Below, one piece after another: positions 24,488 to 32,592 of a DNA stretch of 32,592 bases. Both the position numbers and the translations under genes were made by a program. Source of the stretch: Fidelibacterota bacterium. Its GTDB lineage: Bacteria > Verrucomicrobiota > Kiritimatiellia > JAIPIQ01. A model generated the notes under the pieces. It was given only the letters and a program-made list of their open reading frames with translations. It did not search any database and had not been told where the DNA came from. The stretch covers positions 1-32,592 of the forward strand of contig JAIPIQ010000005.1 of assembly GCA_021734645.1 (NCBI GenBank), read 5' to 3'. The number at the start of each line of letters is the position of its first letter. Position 1 is the stretch's first letter.

Positions 24488-26266
24488 TCAGGCGTCCGGC
24501 GGCTTGATTATTGTTGGCGATTCGGTGGGGGCGGTGAAGGGCCGGTAGGGCCGGCCGGTCCACTGCATGCCCAGGTGCGACGAAAATTCGAGGGTATTGA
24601 GGCGCACGCCGTGGACCAGGATGCCGAGGCCGCAGAGGGCGATATTGAGGGCGTGGCCGAGGAAGAGCAGGAGGGCGGCGGCGAGGCTGCCGATGAGGGA
24701 GCCGAACATGGGGGCGAGCATGGTATTGAAGGCGTTGGCCACGGCGAAGGAGGCGGTGCCGACGGCGAAGAGGCGCAGGTAGGAAACCACATCGGTGAAA
24801 TTGCTGATGACGGTCAGGGGCAGCATGGCATGGTTGAACCATTCGGCCTTGAAGCGGCGGCGGGGGGTCATGAAGAGGATAATCAGCAGCAGGGCGATGG
24901 CCAGGAGCCCGAGGACCCAGCCGGGGAGATCTTCGTTGAGGACGAAGCGGCGGGCGACAAAATACATCACCCAGGTCGAGCCGATCCATCCCAGGTGGCC
25001 GAGGGCTTCGGTGGAGGCCCGCAGGCGCCAGGCATTCCACGCGTGGGCGACGGTGAGGTGGAGCGCGCCGATGAGGAAGCACAGGCCCATGAGATTGGAT
25101 TGGTCCTGCAGCCAGTGGCTATAGGGCAGGGGCAGGGCTTCGCGGCCGATGCCGAAGTAGGTTCCGGTGAGCACACCCCAGATGACGGTACAGCCGCTCA
25201 TGAGATAGAGCAGGTGGAAGGGATAGGCGGGGGCGCGGGGCATTTTATGGCGGGCCCAGGCGGTCAGGCCGATAAAGAGCAGGCCATAGCCGGCGTCGCC
25301 GATGAGCATGGCGAAGAACAGGCTGAGGAAGATCAGGAAGGGCAGGCTGATATCCACTTCCCGGTAGCCGGGCACGAGGCCGGTCAGCAGGAAAATCGAG
25401 CGGATGGGCCGGAGCCAGACGGGATTGCGCACGAGGGTGGGGGGTTGTTCCTGTTCGCCGGGTTCATCCAGGGCGAGGCCCCAGCCCGCTTCGGCGGCGG
25501 CGGCCTGGAGGCGGGGGGCGGCTTCGGTTGGCAGGTAGCCTTGCAGGGCGGTCAAGGCCCCGTGGGCCTGCATGCCGGCGCGGGCTTCGAGGAACTCGAC
25601 CTGGGGCCGGGCGGCCGCGCGGGCGGCGGTCAGTTGGCCGCGGGCGGCGGTCAGGGCGCGGCGGCGGTCGTCAATCCGGGTCAATTCGGCGCGCCATTGG
25701 GCGACGCGGGCCTCGAGGGCGGCCAGGCTTTCGGCGGGCCAGCGGACCGGTTCGCCGGTGAAGGGCGCGGGCGCGCCCCGGCTGAGTACGGCCACGTAGA
25801 GCCCCTCCTTGCGGCGGGCGAGGATGGACAGCGCCGCGCCTTCGGGCGTCACGAGGGGCGCTTTGGGGGGGACCACGTATAATCGCAGAAAGAGATTGTG
25901 CGCTTCGAGGCGGGCCTGGGCCGCGGGGTCGAAATCGCCGAGGGGTTCGAGGCGGGCGATCTCGAGCGCGTCGGCGTGGAGTGCTTCGCGGCATTCGGCT
26001 TCACGGGCCAGGCCGGCGAGCAGCTCGGCCAGCACGGTTTCGCTGTCGGCGGGGGCGGGGGCGTCCGCGGGGGGGCTTTCCGGCGGCAGGATATCGAGGG
26101 CTCGCGTCACGTCCCGCAGGCGCGTACGGGCGGTCTCGAGGGCGGCGCCGGTCGGTGGTTCGAGGGGATCGAGGTGCAGCACACCCAGCGCGCGCAGGCG
26201 CTCGAGCGCCGGGGCTGCGTGCGCCGCCAGGCAGATGATCGTCGCCTTCTGCATCGGGACAATCAT
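24488..26266 (-). CDS. atpI: V-type ATP synthase subunit I
   Basis: MIVPMQKATIICL N-terminus; C-terminal multi-TM region with FAMLIGDAGYGLLF and SYLRLFAVGTASFAVANAFN. Confidence 0.93.
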   Translation of the reverse strand: MIVPMQKATIICLAAHAAPALERLRALGVLHLDPLEPPTGAALETARTRLRDVTRALDILPPESPPADAPAPADSETVLAELLAGLAREAECREALHADALEIARLEPLGDFDPAAQARLEAHNLFLRLYVVPPKAPLVTPEGAALSILARRKEGLYVAVLSRGAPAPFTGEPVRWPAESLAALEARVAQWRAELTRIDDRRRALTAARGQLTAARAAARPQVEFLEARAGMQAHGALTALQGYLPTEAAPRLQAAAAEAGWGLALDEPGEQEQPPTLVRNPVWLRPIRSIFLLTGLVPGYREVDISLPFLIFLSLFFAMLIGDAGYGLLFIGLTAWARHKMPRAPAYPFHLLYLMSGCTVIWGVLTGTYFGIGREALPLPYSHWLQDQSNLMGLCFLIGALHLTVAHAWNAWRLRASTEALGHLGWIGSTWVMYFVARRFVLNEDLPGWVLGLLAIALLLIILFMTPRRRFKAEWFNHAMLPLTVISNFTDVVSYLRLFAVGTASFAVANAFNTMLAPMFGSLIGSLAAALLLFLGHALNIALCGLGILVHGVRLNTLEFSSHLGMQWTGRPYRPFTAPTESPTIIKPPDA

Positions 26267-26868
26267 GCCGCGCTCTCCCGGGTCACTGTTTTCTTCTTGG
26301 CAATCTTGCCGCGGACCACATCGGCGGTCTGCTGATCCCCCAGGAAAATCCGGATCACGCGAATATGCTCACGGCACTCGGGGATTTTGACCTTCTCGAA
26401 AAGATTCACGCGCTGGGTCGTCACGCGCAGCTCCTCGCGCAGGCGGCGCAGGGCTTCCTCGAGGACCAGGCGGGTCAATTGGAGGCTGACGGCATGCCGC
26501 AGGGCGGCGATGCCGTCATCGAGCCACGCGGCGGAGTCAAACGCATCGGGCCAGGCGCCGCCGAATTCCACCGCCTGCAAGATGGGGATATTGACGCCGG
26601 CCACGTTGCCCTCCTCGATGTCGAGGCGGGCGGGCTCCAGCAGGGGCGCCCAGTCGAACGCCTCGGTAAAGAGCCCGATCCAGGAATCCAGTCCCGCCTC
26701 GAACTGGTCGGCCTCCTCTTGCTGGGCGCGGAGCTTGGCCTCGAGTTGGCGGACTTCCATTTGGAGCTGCTGCTTCTTGAGAGTCAGGGTGGGCAGATAG
26801 CGTTCGAAGCGCGCCAGGGCATCCCGCTGGGCTTTCAGCTCGTTCTTGGTATGTTTGATCTTGGCCAT
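26263..26868 (-). CDS. atpD: V-type ATP synthase subunit D
   Basis: MAKIKHTKNELKAQRDALARFERYLPTLTLKKQQLQME. Start trimmed from the ORF-track 26958 to the MAKIKHTK start; 4-nt overlap with atpI. Confidence 0.93.
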   Translation of the reverse strand: MAKIKHTKNELKAQRDALARFERYLPTLTLKKQQLQMEVRQLEAKLRAQQEEADQFEAGLDSWIGLFTEAFDWAPLLEPARLDIEEGNVAGVNIPILQAVEFGGAWPDAFDSAAWLDDGIAALRHAVSLQLTRLVLEEALRRLREELRVTTQRVNLFEKVKIPECREHIRVIRIFLGDQQTADVVRGKIAKKKTVTRESAA

Positions 26869-26887
26869 GAAAAGAATAAAAAGGTGG

Positions 26888-28255
26888 TTAATCCGAGCTG
26901 GCAACGGCCTCGAGGTGATTACGTTCTTCCTGCCGGCCGTTATCGGGCGTTTCCGCATGCGCCTTGGGCCAGAACTGGTTGATCAATTTTGAGGCGATGC
27001 CGGTTTCGGCGGGTTCGAAGCAGTCGGCCAGCATGGCCCAGCCGCGGTCCAGGGCGGTCTCGAGGGGGATATTGACGCTCAGGTCCATCATTTCCTGTTC
27101 GAAGCGTTCGCCGTAGACCAGTAGTTTGCTGTCCCAGGCGCTCATGCGGAAGCCCATGGACTGTTTTTCGAGGGTTTCCTTGTAGCCGGCGTAGAGCTGG
27201 ATCATGGTATTCATGATTGTGCGGTGGTCGTCGCGGGTGGCGCCATTGACCTGCTGTTTGAGGCGGCTCAGGGAGCCGAAGGGTTCGATGCGGCCGTTGC
27301 GCAGGTAGAACTGACCTTCGGTGATGTAGCCGGTATTGTCGGGGACGGGGTGGGTCACATCATCGCCGGGCATGGTTGTGGCGGCCAGGATCGTGATGGA
27401 TCCGGCCGAATCGAAGTCCACGGCCTTTTCGTAGCGGGCGGCCAACTGGCTGTAGAGGTCGCCGGGATAGCCGCGGTTCGAGGGAATCTGCTCCATGGTG
27501 ATGGCGATTTCCTTCATGGCGTCGGCGAAGTTGGTCATGTCCGTCAGCAGCACCAGGACGCGCTCGTTCTTGAGGGCGAACTGTTCAGCCACGGCCAGGC
27601 AGATATCGGGCACCATCAGGCATTCGACTGTGGGATCGGCGGCGGTATGGACGAAGAGGACCGAGCGGGCCAGGGCGCCCTGTTCTTCGAGGGTTTCGCG
27701 GAAGTACAGGTAGTCATCATGTTTGAGTCCCATGCCGCCGAGGATGATCACATCCACTTCGGCTTGGAGGGCGATGCGGGCCAGGAGGGGGTTGTAGGGC
27801 TCGCCGGCCACGGAGAAGATGGGCAATTTCTGGGATTCCACGAGGGTATTGAAGATGTCAATCATGGGAATGCCCGTGCGCACCATGTTCCGGGGGATGA
27901 TGCGCTTGGCGGGATTAACGGACGGGCCGCCGATTTCGATCATGTTTTCGGTCAGGCGCGGGCCGCGGTCGCGGGGCTGGCCGCTGCCGGTGAAGACCCG
28001 CCCGAGCAGCGCCTCGGAGAAGGAGGTTTCCATGGGGTGCCCCAGGAAGCGAACCTTGGCGTCCGTGGGGATGCCCCGGCCGCCCGCGAACACCTGGAGG
28101 GACACCCGGTCGCCCGCCAGCCGAATAACCTGGGCCAGGCTGGCGCCCTGGGGCGACTCGACCTCCGCCAGTTCCTGATAGCGCACGCCGTCGGCCCGCA
28201 GGGTAATGACGTTGCCGGCGACTTCCTCGATGCGGTGATAGACCTTGTTATTCAT
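26888..28255 (-). CDS. atpB: V-type ATP synthase subunit B
   Basis: [41 protein letters not shown]-like region; [23 protein letters not shown]. Confidence 0.97.
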   Translation of the reverse strand: MNNKVYHRIEEVAGNVITLRADGVRYQELAEVESPQGASLAQVIRLAGDRVSLQVFAGGRGIPTDAKVRFLGHPMETSFSEALLGRVFTGSGQPRDRGPRLTENMIEIGGPSVNPAKRIIPRNMVRTGIPMIDIFNTLVESQKLPIFSVAGEPYNPLLARIALQAEVDVIILGGMGLKHDDYLYFRETLEEQGALARSVLFVHTAADPTVECLMVPDICLAVAEQFALKNERVLVLLTDMTNFADAMKEIAITMEQIPSNRGYPGDLYSQLAARYEKAVDFDSAGSITILAATTMPGDDVTHPVPDNTGYITEGQFYLRNGRIEPFGSLSRLKQQVNGATRDDHRTIMNTMIQLYAGYKETLEKQSMGFRMSAWDSKLLVYGERFEQEMMDLSVNIPLETALDRGWAMLADCFEPAETGIASKLINQFWPKAHAETPDNGRQEERNHLEAVASSD

Positions 28256-29981
28256 CCGCGCTGACCTCCGCGACCATTTTCGTCATGGTCTGTTCAATCT
28301 TTGCAAACTCCGGGTCGTCCTGGAGCACCCGATTCCAGTCCTTAGTGGTCTGGGTCAACTGCTGGAAGAAGGCGCGGGCCGCATCCTTGTCCGGGAATTT
28401 CAGGGGGGCGTCCAGGATGTGGCCGAGGCGTTCAAAGACATAGCTCTGGCGTTCGGCGCCGGTGGCCGCGTCCACTTCGTGGAACGCATCCTGTTGCAGG
28501 TAGACGGCATCCAGGTACTCGGCCTTGAGATAGACCACAAAGTCCTCGATCGAGGTGCCCTCCTCGCCAACCACCTTCATCATCTGGTTGACTTCGTTGC
28601 CCTGGCGCAGGATCGTCCGCGCCCGGCGCGCGGCTTCTTCGGGCACCACGCCGGGATACTTGCTCCAGCTTTCGAGGGGATGGATGGCCGGATAGCGCCG
28701 TTGGTCCGAGCGCTCGCGGGAGAGGCCCAGGAAGGCGCCGACCACCTTGAGCGTGCTCTGGGTCACCGGCTCCTCGAAATTGCCGCCGGCGGGGCTGACG
28801 GTGCCGCCGATGGTCACGCTGCCGATGCCGCCGTCGTGCAGCCGCACCACGCCGCCGCGCTCGTAGAAAGCGGCAATCACGGATTCGAGATAGGCGGGGA
28901 AGGCCTCTTCGCCGGGGATCTCCTCGAGGCGGCCCGAGACCTCGCGCAGGGCCTGAGCCCAGCGGGAGGTCGAGTCCGCCAGCAGCATGACATGCAGGCC
29001 CATTTGCCGGTAGTACTCGGCGATGGTCACGGCCGTATACACGGAGGCTTCGCGGGCGGCCACGGGCATCGAGCTGGTGTTGCAGATGATCAGGGTGCGC
29101 TCCATGAGGCTGCGGCCCGTGCGCGGATCTTCGAGCTCGGGGAACTCGCGCAGGGTCTCGACCACTTCGCCGGCGCGTTCGCCGCAGGCGGCCACGATCA
29201 CGATATCCACATCAGCGTGGCGGCTGATGATCTGCTGCAGGACGGTTTTGCCGGCGCCGAAGGGGCCGGGAATGCAGTAGGCGCCGCCGCGGGCCACCGG
29301 ATAGAACGTGTCAATGATCCGGACCTTGGTGGTCAGGGGTTCGGTGGGGCGCAGGCGTTCGGCATAGGCTTGGATGGGGACTTTGACGGGCCAGCGCTGG
29401 ACCAACGTCACCTGGGCCTCGCGGCCGGTTTCGGATTTCAGCCGGGCGATGGACTCATCGAGGGTATAATTGCCGGCCTCGGCCACTTCCAGGACCTCGA
29501 ATTTGCCGCGCCAGCCGAAGGGGACCATGATCCGGTGCTTGAAAATGCCCTCGGGCACGGTGCCCAGGGTGGCGCCGGCGGTGACCGTATCGCCGACCTT
29601 GACGGCGGGGGTGAAGGCCCATTCCTTGTCGCGTTCGAGGGCTTGGAGGTAGGTGCCGCGCTGGAGGAAGAAGCCGCACTGCTCGGCCAGGCGGGGGAGG
29701 GGATTCTGCAGGCCGTCGAACACCTGGGTCAGCAGGCCGGGTCCCAATTCAACGGCCAGCAGCTCGCCGGTGAACTCGACTTCGCCGCCGATTTGCAGGC
29801 CGCGGGTATCCTCGAAGACCTGCAGTTCGGCCTCGTCGCCCCGAATGCGGATGACCTCGCTCTTGAGGGTGACCTCGCCCAAGTGGGCATAGGCGACTTC
29901 ATTCTGCACCACCGGTTCGTGGAAGCGCACCCGCAGCAGGTTGCCGCTGACCCCGGTAATCTGTCCGACATGATTGCTCAT
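28248..29981 (-). CDS. atpA: V-type ATP synthase subunit A
   Basis: Walker [47 protein letters not shown]; 8-nt overlap with atpB. Confidence 0.97.
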   Translation of the reverse strand: MSNHVGQITGVSGNLLRVRFHEPVVQNEVAYAHLGEVTLKSEVIRIRGDEAELQVFEDTRGLQIGGEVEFTGELLAVELGPGLLTQVFDGLQNPLPRLAEQCGFFLQRGTYLQALERDKEWAFTPAVKVGDTVTAGATLGTVPEGIFKHRIMVPFGWRGKFEVLEVAEAGNYTLDESIARLKSETGREAQVTLVQRWPVKVPIQAYAERLRPTEPLTTKVRIIDTFYPVARGGAYCIPGPFGAGKTVLQQIISRHADVDIVIVAACGERAGEVVETLREFPELEDPRTGRSLMERTLIICNTSSMPVAAREASVYTAVTIAEYYRQMGLHVMLLADSTSRWAQALREVSGRLEEIPGEEAFPAYLESVIAAFYERGGVVRLHDGGIGSVTIGGTVSPAGGNFEEPVTQSTLKVVGAFLGLSRERSDQRRYPAIHPLESWSKYPGVVPEEAARRARTILRQGNEVNQMMKVVGEEGTSIEDFVVYLKAEYLDAVYLQQDAFHEVDAATGAERQSYVFERLGHILDAPLKFPDKDAARAFFQQLTQTTKDWNRVLQDDPEFAKIEQTMTKMVAEVSADE

Positions 29982-30571
29982 ACTGTTCCGTCCTGTTCGG
30001 CTGGCGGCGGCGATTCGGCGCCCACCGCCGCGGCAAAATCGGGCGGGAGGGCCGCATCGCGCGCGGCGGTAAATTGTTCGCGTCCGGCGGCCGGTTGCCA
30101 GGCGGCCTGGCGGGCGGCCCAGCCCAGGCGCAGGGCATAGGCCATGACGGCCTCGACGCTGAAGGGCCGTTCCACGCCCACGAGTTCGTCCACCAGGCGC
30201 CAGCGCAGGCGGTCCAGGGCCTGTTCGCGTTCGAGCGGATTCTTGCGTTGGAGGGCTTCGGCGGCTTCACGTTCGAGCGCGGCGTCGAACCCTTCGTGGG
30301 GGTGGGGGGTGAAGGCGGTTTCGGCGGGCCGTTGGGCGGTGCGGGTGCGGGCGATCGCATTGCGCAGTTGGGTTTCGAGCGGGCGCCAGCGGCGGGCGAA
30401 GGGGTGGGGGGCGCTGTCCCAGCGGCCGGCGAGCAGGTCGGCGGCGCCGGCGAGGTCATCGGGTGCGAGCACGCCGGTGGCGCGCCGCAGAAACTCGGCG
30501 GCGTCCAGGGCCGGGGGCTCACCCGGCGTCAGGGTCGGCAAACTGGCCATGAAGTAGAAATACTCGCGCAT
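29978..30571 (-). CDS. DUF2764-like V-ATPase operon protein
   Basis: MREYFYFMASLPTLTPGEPPALDAAEFL N-terminus and position between subunits E and A match DUF2764 operon proteins; ATGA overlap with atpA. Confidence 0.75.
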   Translation of the reverse strand: MREYFYFMASLPTLTPGEPPALDAAEFLRRATGVLAPDDLAGAADLLAGRWDSAPHPFARRWRPLETQLRNAIARTRTAQRPAETAFTPHPHEGFDAALEREAAEALQRKNPLEREQALDRLRWRLVDELVGVERPFSVEAVMAYALRLGWAARQAAWQPAAGREQFTAARDAALPPDFAAAVGAESPPPAEQDGTV

Positions 30572-30619
30572 GGGCTGAACATTCAGTCGGGGTACCGGGG
30601 CGCCATATCGTTCGGTGGT

Positions 30620-31273
30620 TTATTTCTCAGTGGGGGGTTGCGCCGCGTGCTGGGCGGCGGCGCGGACGATTTCGGCCAGATGGGGCCGCACGAATTGTGC
30701 CAGGGCCGCGGCCACGGCCGGGCCGGTGAAATCATGTTCGACGTGCGCGTCGGCCACCACGACCCGGAAACCGCTGAACAGCTCATTGTCCACCGTCAGG
30801 GTTACGCCGCCCTTGAAGGCTTCGGCCAGCCGCTCGCGGACGATGGTTTCGAGGGCGGCCCGGTCTTTCTCCGGCACGACCACTTCCAAGGGTTGGTCCT
30901 GGTTGGTGGTCGCCGCCATTTTCAGCAGCATCTCGCCGATCAATTCCGGCTGCAGAGTTTGGTCCACGGCATCCTTGATCAGGCGCTCGACCATTTCGGT
31001 CACGCCCTGGCCCACGGTCAAAATCAGATCGCGGGCCGCCTGTTCCAAGGTGCGGCGACTGCGCTCGGCAAAGGCCTGGGCCTCCTGGTCCGCGGCCGCC
31101 AGCTTGGCTTTGGCGTCCGCCTCGGCCTGCTGGACCAATCCCGCCGCCTTCTTTTTGGCCGCCGCCGTGGTCTCCGCGGCGGCCGTGTCGGGCTTTGCGG
31201 CCGCCTCCGTCTCGGCCTTTGCGACGGCCTCGGTCTGAATCGTGTCAATCAAAGCCTGTAATTCCGTTGCCAT
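30620..31273 (-). CDS. atpE: V-type ATP synthase subunit E
   Basis: Ala/Lys/Glu-rich coiled-coil N-terminus (AKAETEAAAKPDTAAAETTAAAKKKAAGLVQQAEADAKAKL); first gene of the operon; AGGAG RBS before the ATG at 31273. Confidence 0.85.
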   Translation of the reverse strand: MATELQALIDTIQTEAVAKAETEAAAKPDTAAAETTAAAKKKAAGLVQQAEADAKAKLAAADQEAQAFAERSRRTLEQAARDLILTVGQGVTEMVERLIKDAVDQTLQPELIGEMLLKMAATTNQDQPLEVVVPEKDRAALETIVRERLAEAFKGGVTLTVDNELFSGFRVVVADAHVEHDFTGPAVAAALAQFVRPHLAEIVRAAAQHAAQPPTEK

Positions 31274-31334
31274 ACTGATCTCCTGTCGTTCCGGCGTTGC
31301 GCCGGCCTCCCCGTTTTTTGTCAATTGAGCAAGC

Positions 31335-31363
31335 ACTATAGCGCCGGGATGGTTTGGCCGCAA
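31335..31363 (-). promoter_or_regulatory. Predicted sigma70-like promoter of the V-ATPase operon
   Basis: Minus strand TTGCGG-N17-TATAGT about 60 bp upstream of the atpE start. Confidence 0.5.
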
Positions 31364-31367
31364 CCCT

Positions 31368-31403
31368 GAATCGAAAGAATCGAGTGAATCGAGTGAGTCG
31401 AAG
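31368..31403. repeat. 9-bp x4 tandem repeat (TGAATCGAA/AGAATCGAG/TGAATCGAG/TGAGTCGAA)
   Basis: Four 9-bp units read directly, starting 5 bp upstream of the predicted -35 box of the atp operon. Confidence 0.9.
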
Positions 31404-31426
31404 AGAGGGGAATAGGGGCCGGGGCT

Positions 31427-32461
31427 CTATCGGGGCTGTTCGGGGGGATCGGCCAGGCGCGCGAACGCGGCGAGCAGGGTTTCCTGGTCCCGCAGGTTTT
31501 CGAGTCCGCGCAGGAATTCGCGGCGGCCTGGGAAGCCGGCCACATAGCGCACGAGGTGGGAGCGGAACTTGCCGCAGGCGGCGAACTCGGTGCCATGTCG
31601 CCGCAGGCGCCGGGTGCGGTCCCCGGCGGTCATATGGGCGGTGAGGGCTTCGAGGTGCTCTCGCACCAGGGCGACCAGGGCGGGACCTTCCGGCGCCGGA
31701 TAGGTCTGCCCCGCCAGGGCTGCGCGCAGCTCGGCGAAAATCCAGGGTTTGCCCACGGCGCCGCGGCCGATCATGGCGCCAGCGCAGCCGGTTTCGCGCA
31801 GCATGACCGCGACGTCCTCGAGGGTTCGCAGGCCGCCATTGCCCAGCACGGGAATCGTGAGGGCCTCGCGGATGGCGCGCAGGGCGGCCCAGTTGGGCGG
31901 GCCGGAGTGGCCGACGCTGGCGGGGCGGGCATGGATCGTGACGGCGGCGGCGCCGGCGGCTTCGGCGGCCCGGGCCAGGGCCAGGCCCTCGAGGTGATCG
32001 GGCGTCAGGCCGATGCGGGTTTTGACGGTTACGGGCACGGGGACGACGGCGCGGACGGCTTGAACGATTTCGCCCACCAGATCGGGATGTTGCAACAGGG
32101 CGACGCCGCAGCCCTTGTTGCGGATTTTGCGGATCGGGCAGCCGCAGTTGATGTCTATGGCGGCGAAGGGGGCGTGTTCGAGGGCGACTTGGGCGGCGGT
32201 GGCGAACGCGGCGGGATCTTTGCCATAGAAGTGGGCCACCACGGGTTGTTCGGCGGCGGTGGTGGTCAGGTAGTGCAGCGCCTGGGGAATGCGCCGGGCG
32301 ATGGCATCGGCCATGATGACTTCCGTATAGACCAGCGTTGCGCCGTACCGGCGGCACAGGCGGCGAAAGGGCAAGTCGGTATAGCCGGCCATGGGGGCCA
32401 GCACCAGGGGCGGATCGAGCAGCAGGTTTGGTCCGAGGGTAAGGGGGGGCAGCAGGGGCAT
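31427..32461 (-). CDS. dus: tRNA-dihydrouridine synthase (DusB-like)
   Basis: LVLAPMAGYTDLPFRRLCRRYGATLVYTEVIMADAI; INCGCPIRKIRNKGCGVALLQHPDLVGEIV; PVTVKTRIG; VLGNGGLRTLEDV. ATG at 32461; an in-frame TTG at 32473 is also possible. Confidence 0.93.
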   Translation of the reverse strand: MPLLPPLTLGPNLLLDPPLVLAPMAGYTDLPFRRLCRRYGATLVYTEVIMADAIARRIPQALHYLTTTAAEQPVVAHFYGKDPAAFATAAQVALEHAPFAAIDINCGCPIRKIRNKGCGVALLQHPDLVGEIVQAVRAVVPVPVTVKTRIGLTPDHLEGLALARAAEAAGAAAVTIHARPASVGHSGPPNWAALRAIREALTIPVLGNGGLRTLEDVAVMLRETGCAGAMIGRGAVGKPWIFAELRAALAGQTYPAPEGPALVALVREHLEALTAHMTAGDRTRRLRRHGTEFAACGKFRSHLVRYVAGFPGRREFLRGLENLRDQETLLAAFARLADPPEQPR

Positions 32462-32469
32462 GGCGGGGT

Positions 32470-32592
32470 TCAAGCGGGTGGGAGTGGATTGGGCGGCCGG
32501 TGCGTGGCGGCACCGCGGGCGGCGTCGCGCAACAGCTCGGGCAGGGCGGGATGGATATAGATCATGCGCAGGGTATCGGCGAGGGCGGCGCC
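32470..32592 (-). CDS. lpd: C-terminus of a dihydrolipoamide dehydrogenase-like flavoprotein (truncated by window edge)
   Basis: Minus-strand frame GAALADTLRMIYIHPALPELLRDAARGAATHRPPNPLPPA*; the IHPALPE motif is typical of the dimerisation domain. Confidence 0.6.
   Translation of the reverse strand, partial: GAALADTLRMIYIHPALPELLRDAARGAATHRPPNPLPPA

Noticed and set aside
28245-30140. 631-aa plus-strand ORF over atpA
   Set aside because: Shadow of the unambiguous V-ATPase A subunit on the other strand.

Overview
This is a GC-rich bacterial chromosomal window, and its gene content is typical of the PVC superphylum (Kiritimatiellota/Lentisphaerae/Verrucomicrobiota-like). That lineage call is inferred from families only. 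Block 1 (about 1-16.3 kb, + strand) looks like a sulfated-glycan degradation region. It holds a glycoside-hydrolase C-terminus, a coupled pseudopilin-like H-X9-DG protein, a PEP-CTERM protein, two sulfatases alternating with two very large DUF6067/GH123-like multidomain enzymes (one interrupted by a LamG domain), and a URO-D/corrinoid-methyltransferase-like protein. Block 2 (16.55-23.73 kb, + strand) is a three-gene secreted/envelope cassette: a YadA-head-like fibre protein, a roughly 1570-aa MBG/YDG/IPT/ASH-type Ig-repeat protein, and a beta-barrel-like protein. It is bracketed by two direct copies of a hairpin-forming 64-bp repeat. Block 3 (23.9-32.6 kb, - strand) is a V/A-type ATPase operon E-DUF2764-A-B-D-I-K with no recognisable C, F or G/H subunit genes, preceded by a DusB-like dihydrouridine synthase and the C-terminus of a lipoamide-dehydrogenase-like protein. 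Several non-coding structures stand out: a telomere-like (CCCCTAA)n heptamer array, a paired promoter-like motif, three hairpins at an exact 31-bp period, a 9-bp x4 array next to the predicted V-ATPase promoter, and the flanking 64-bp element. All calls come from reading the sequence; no database search was run.
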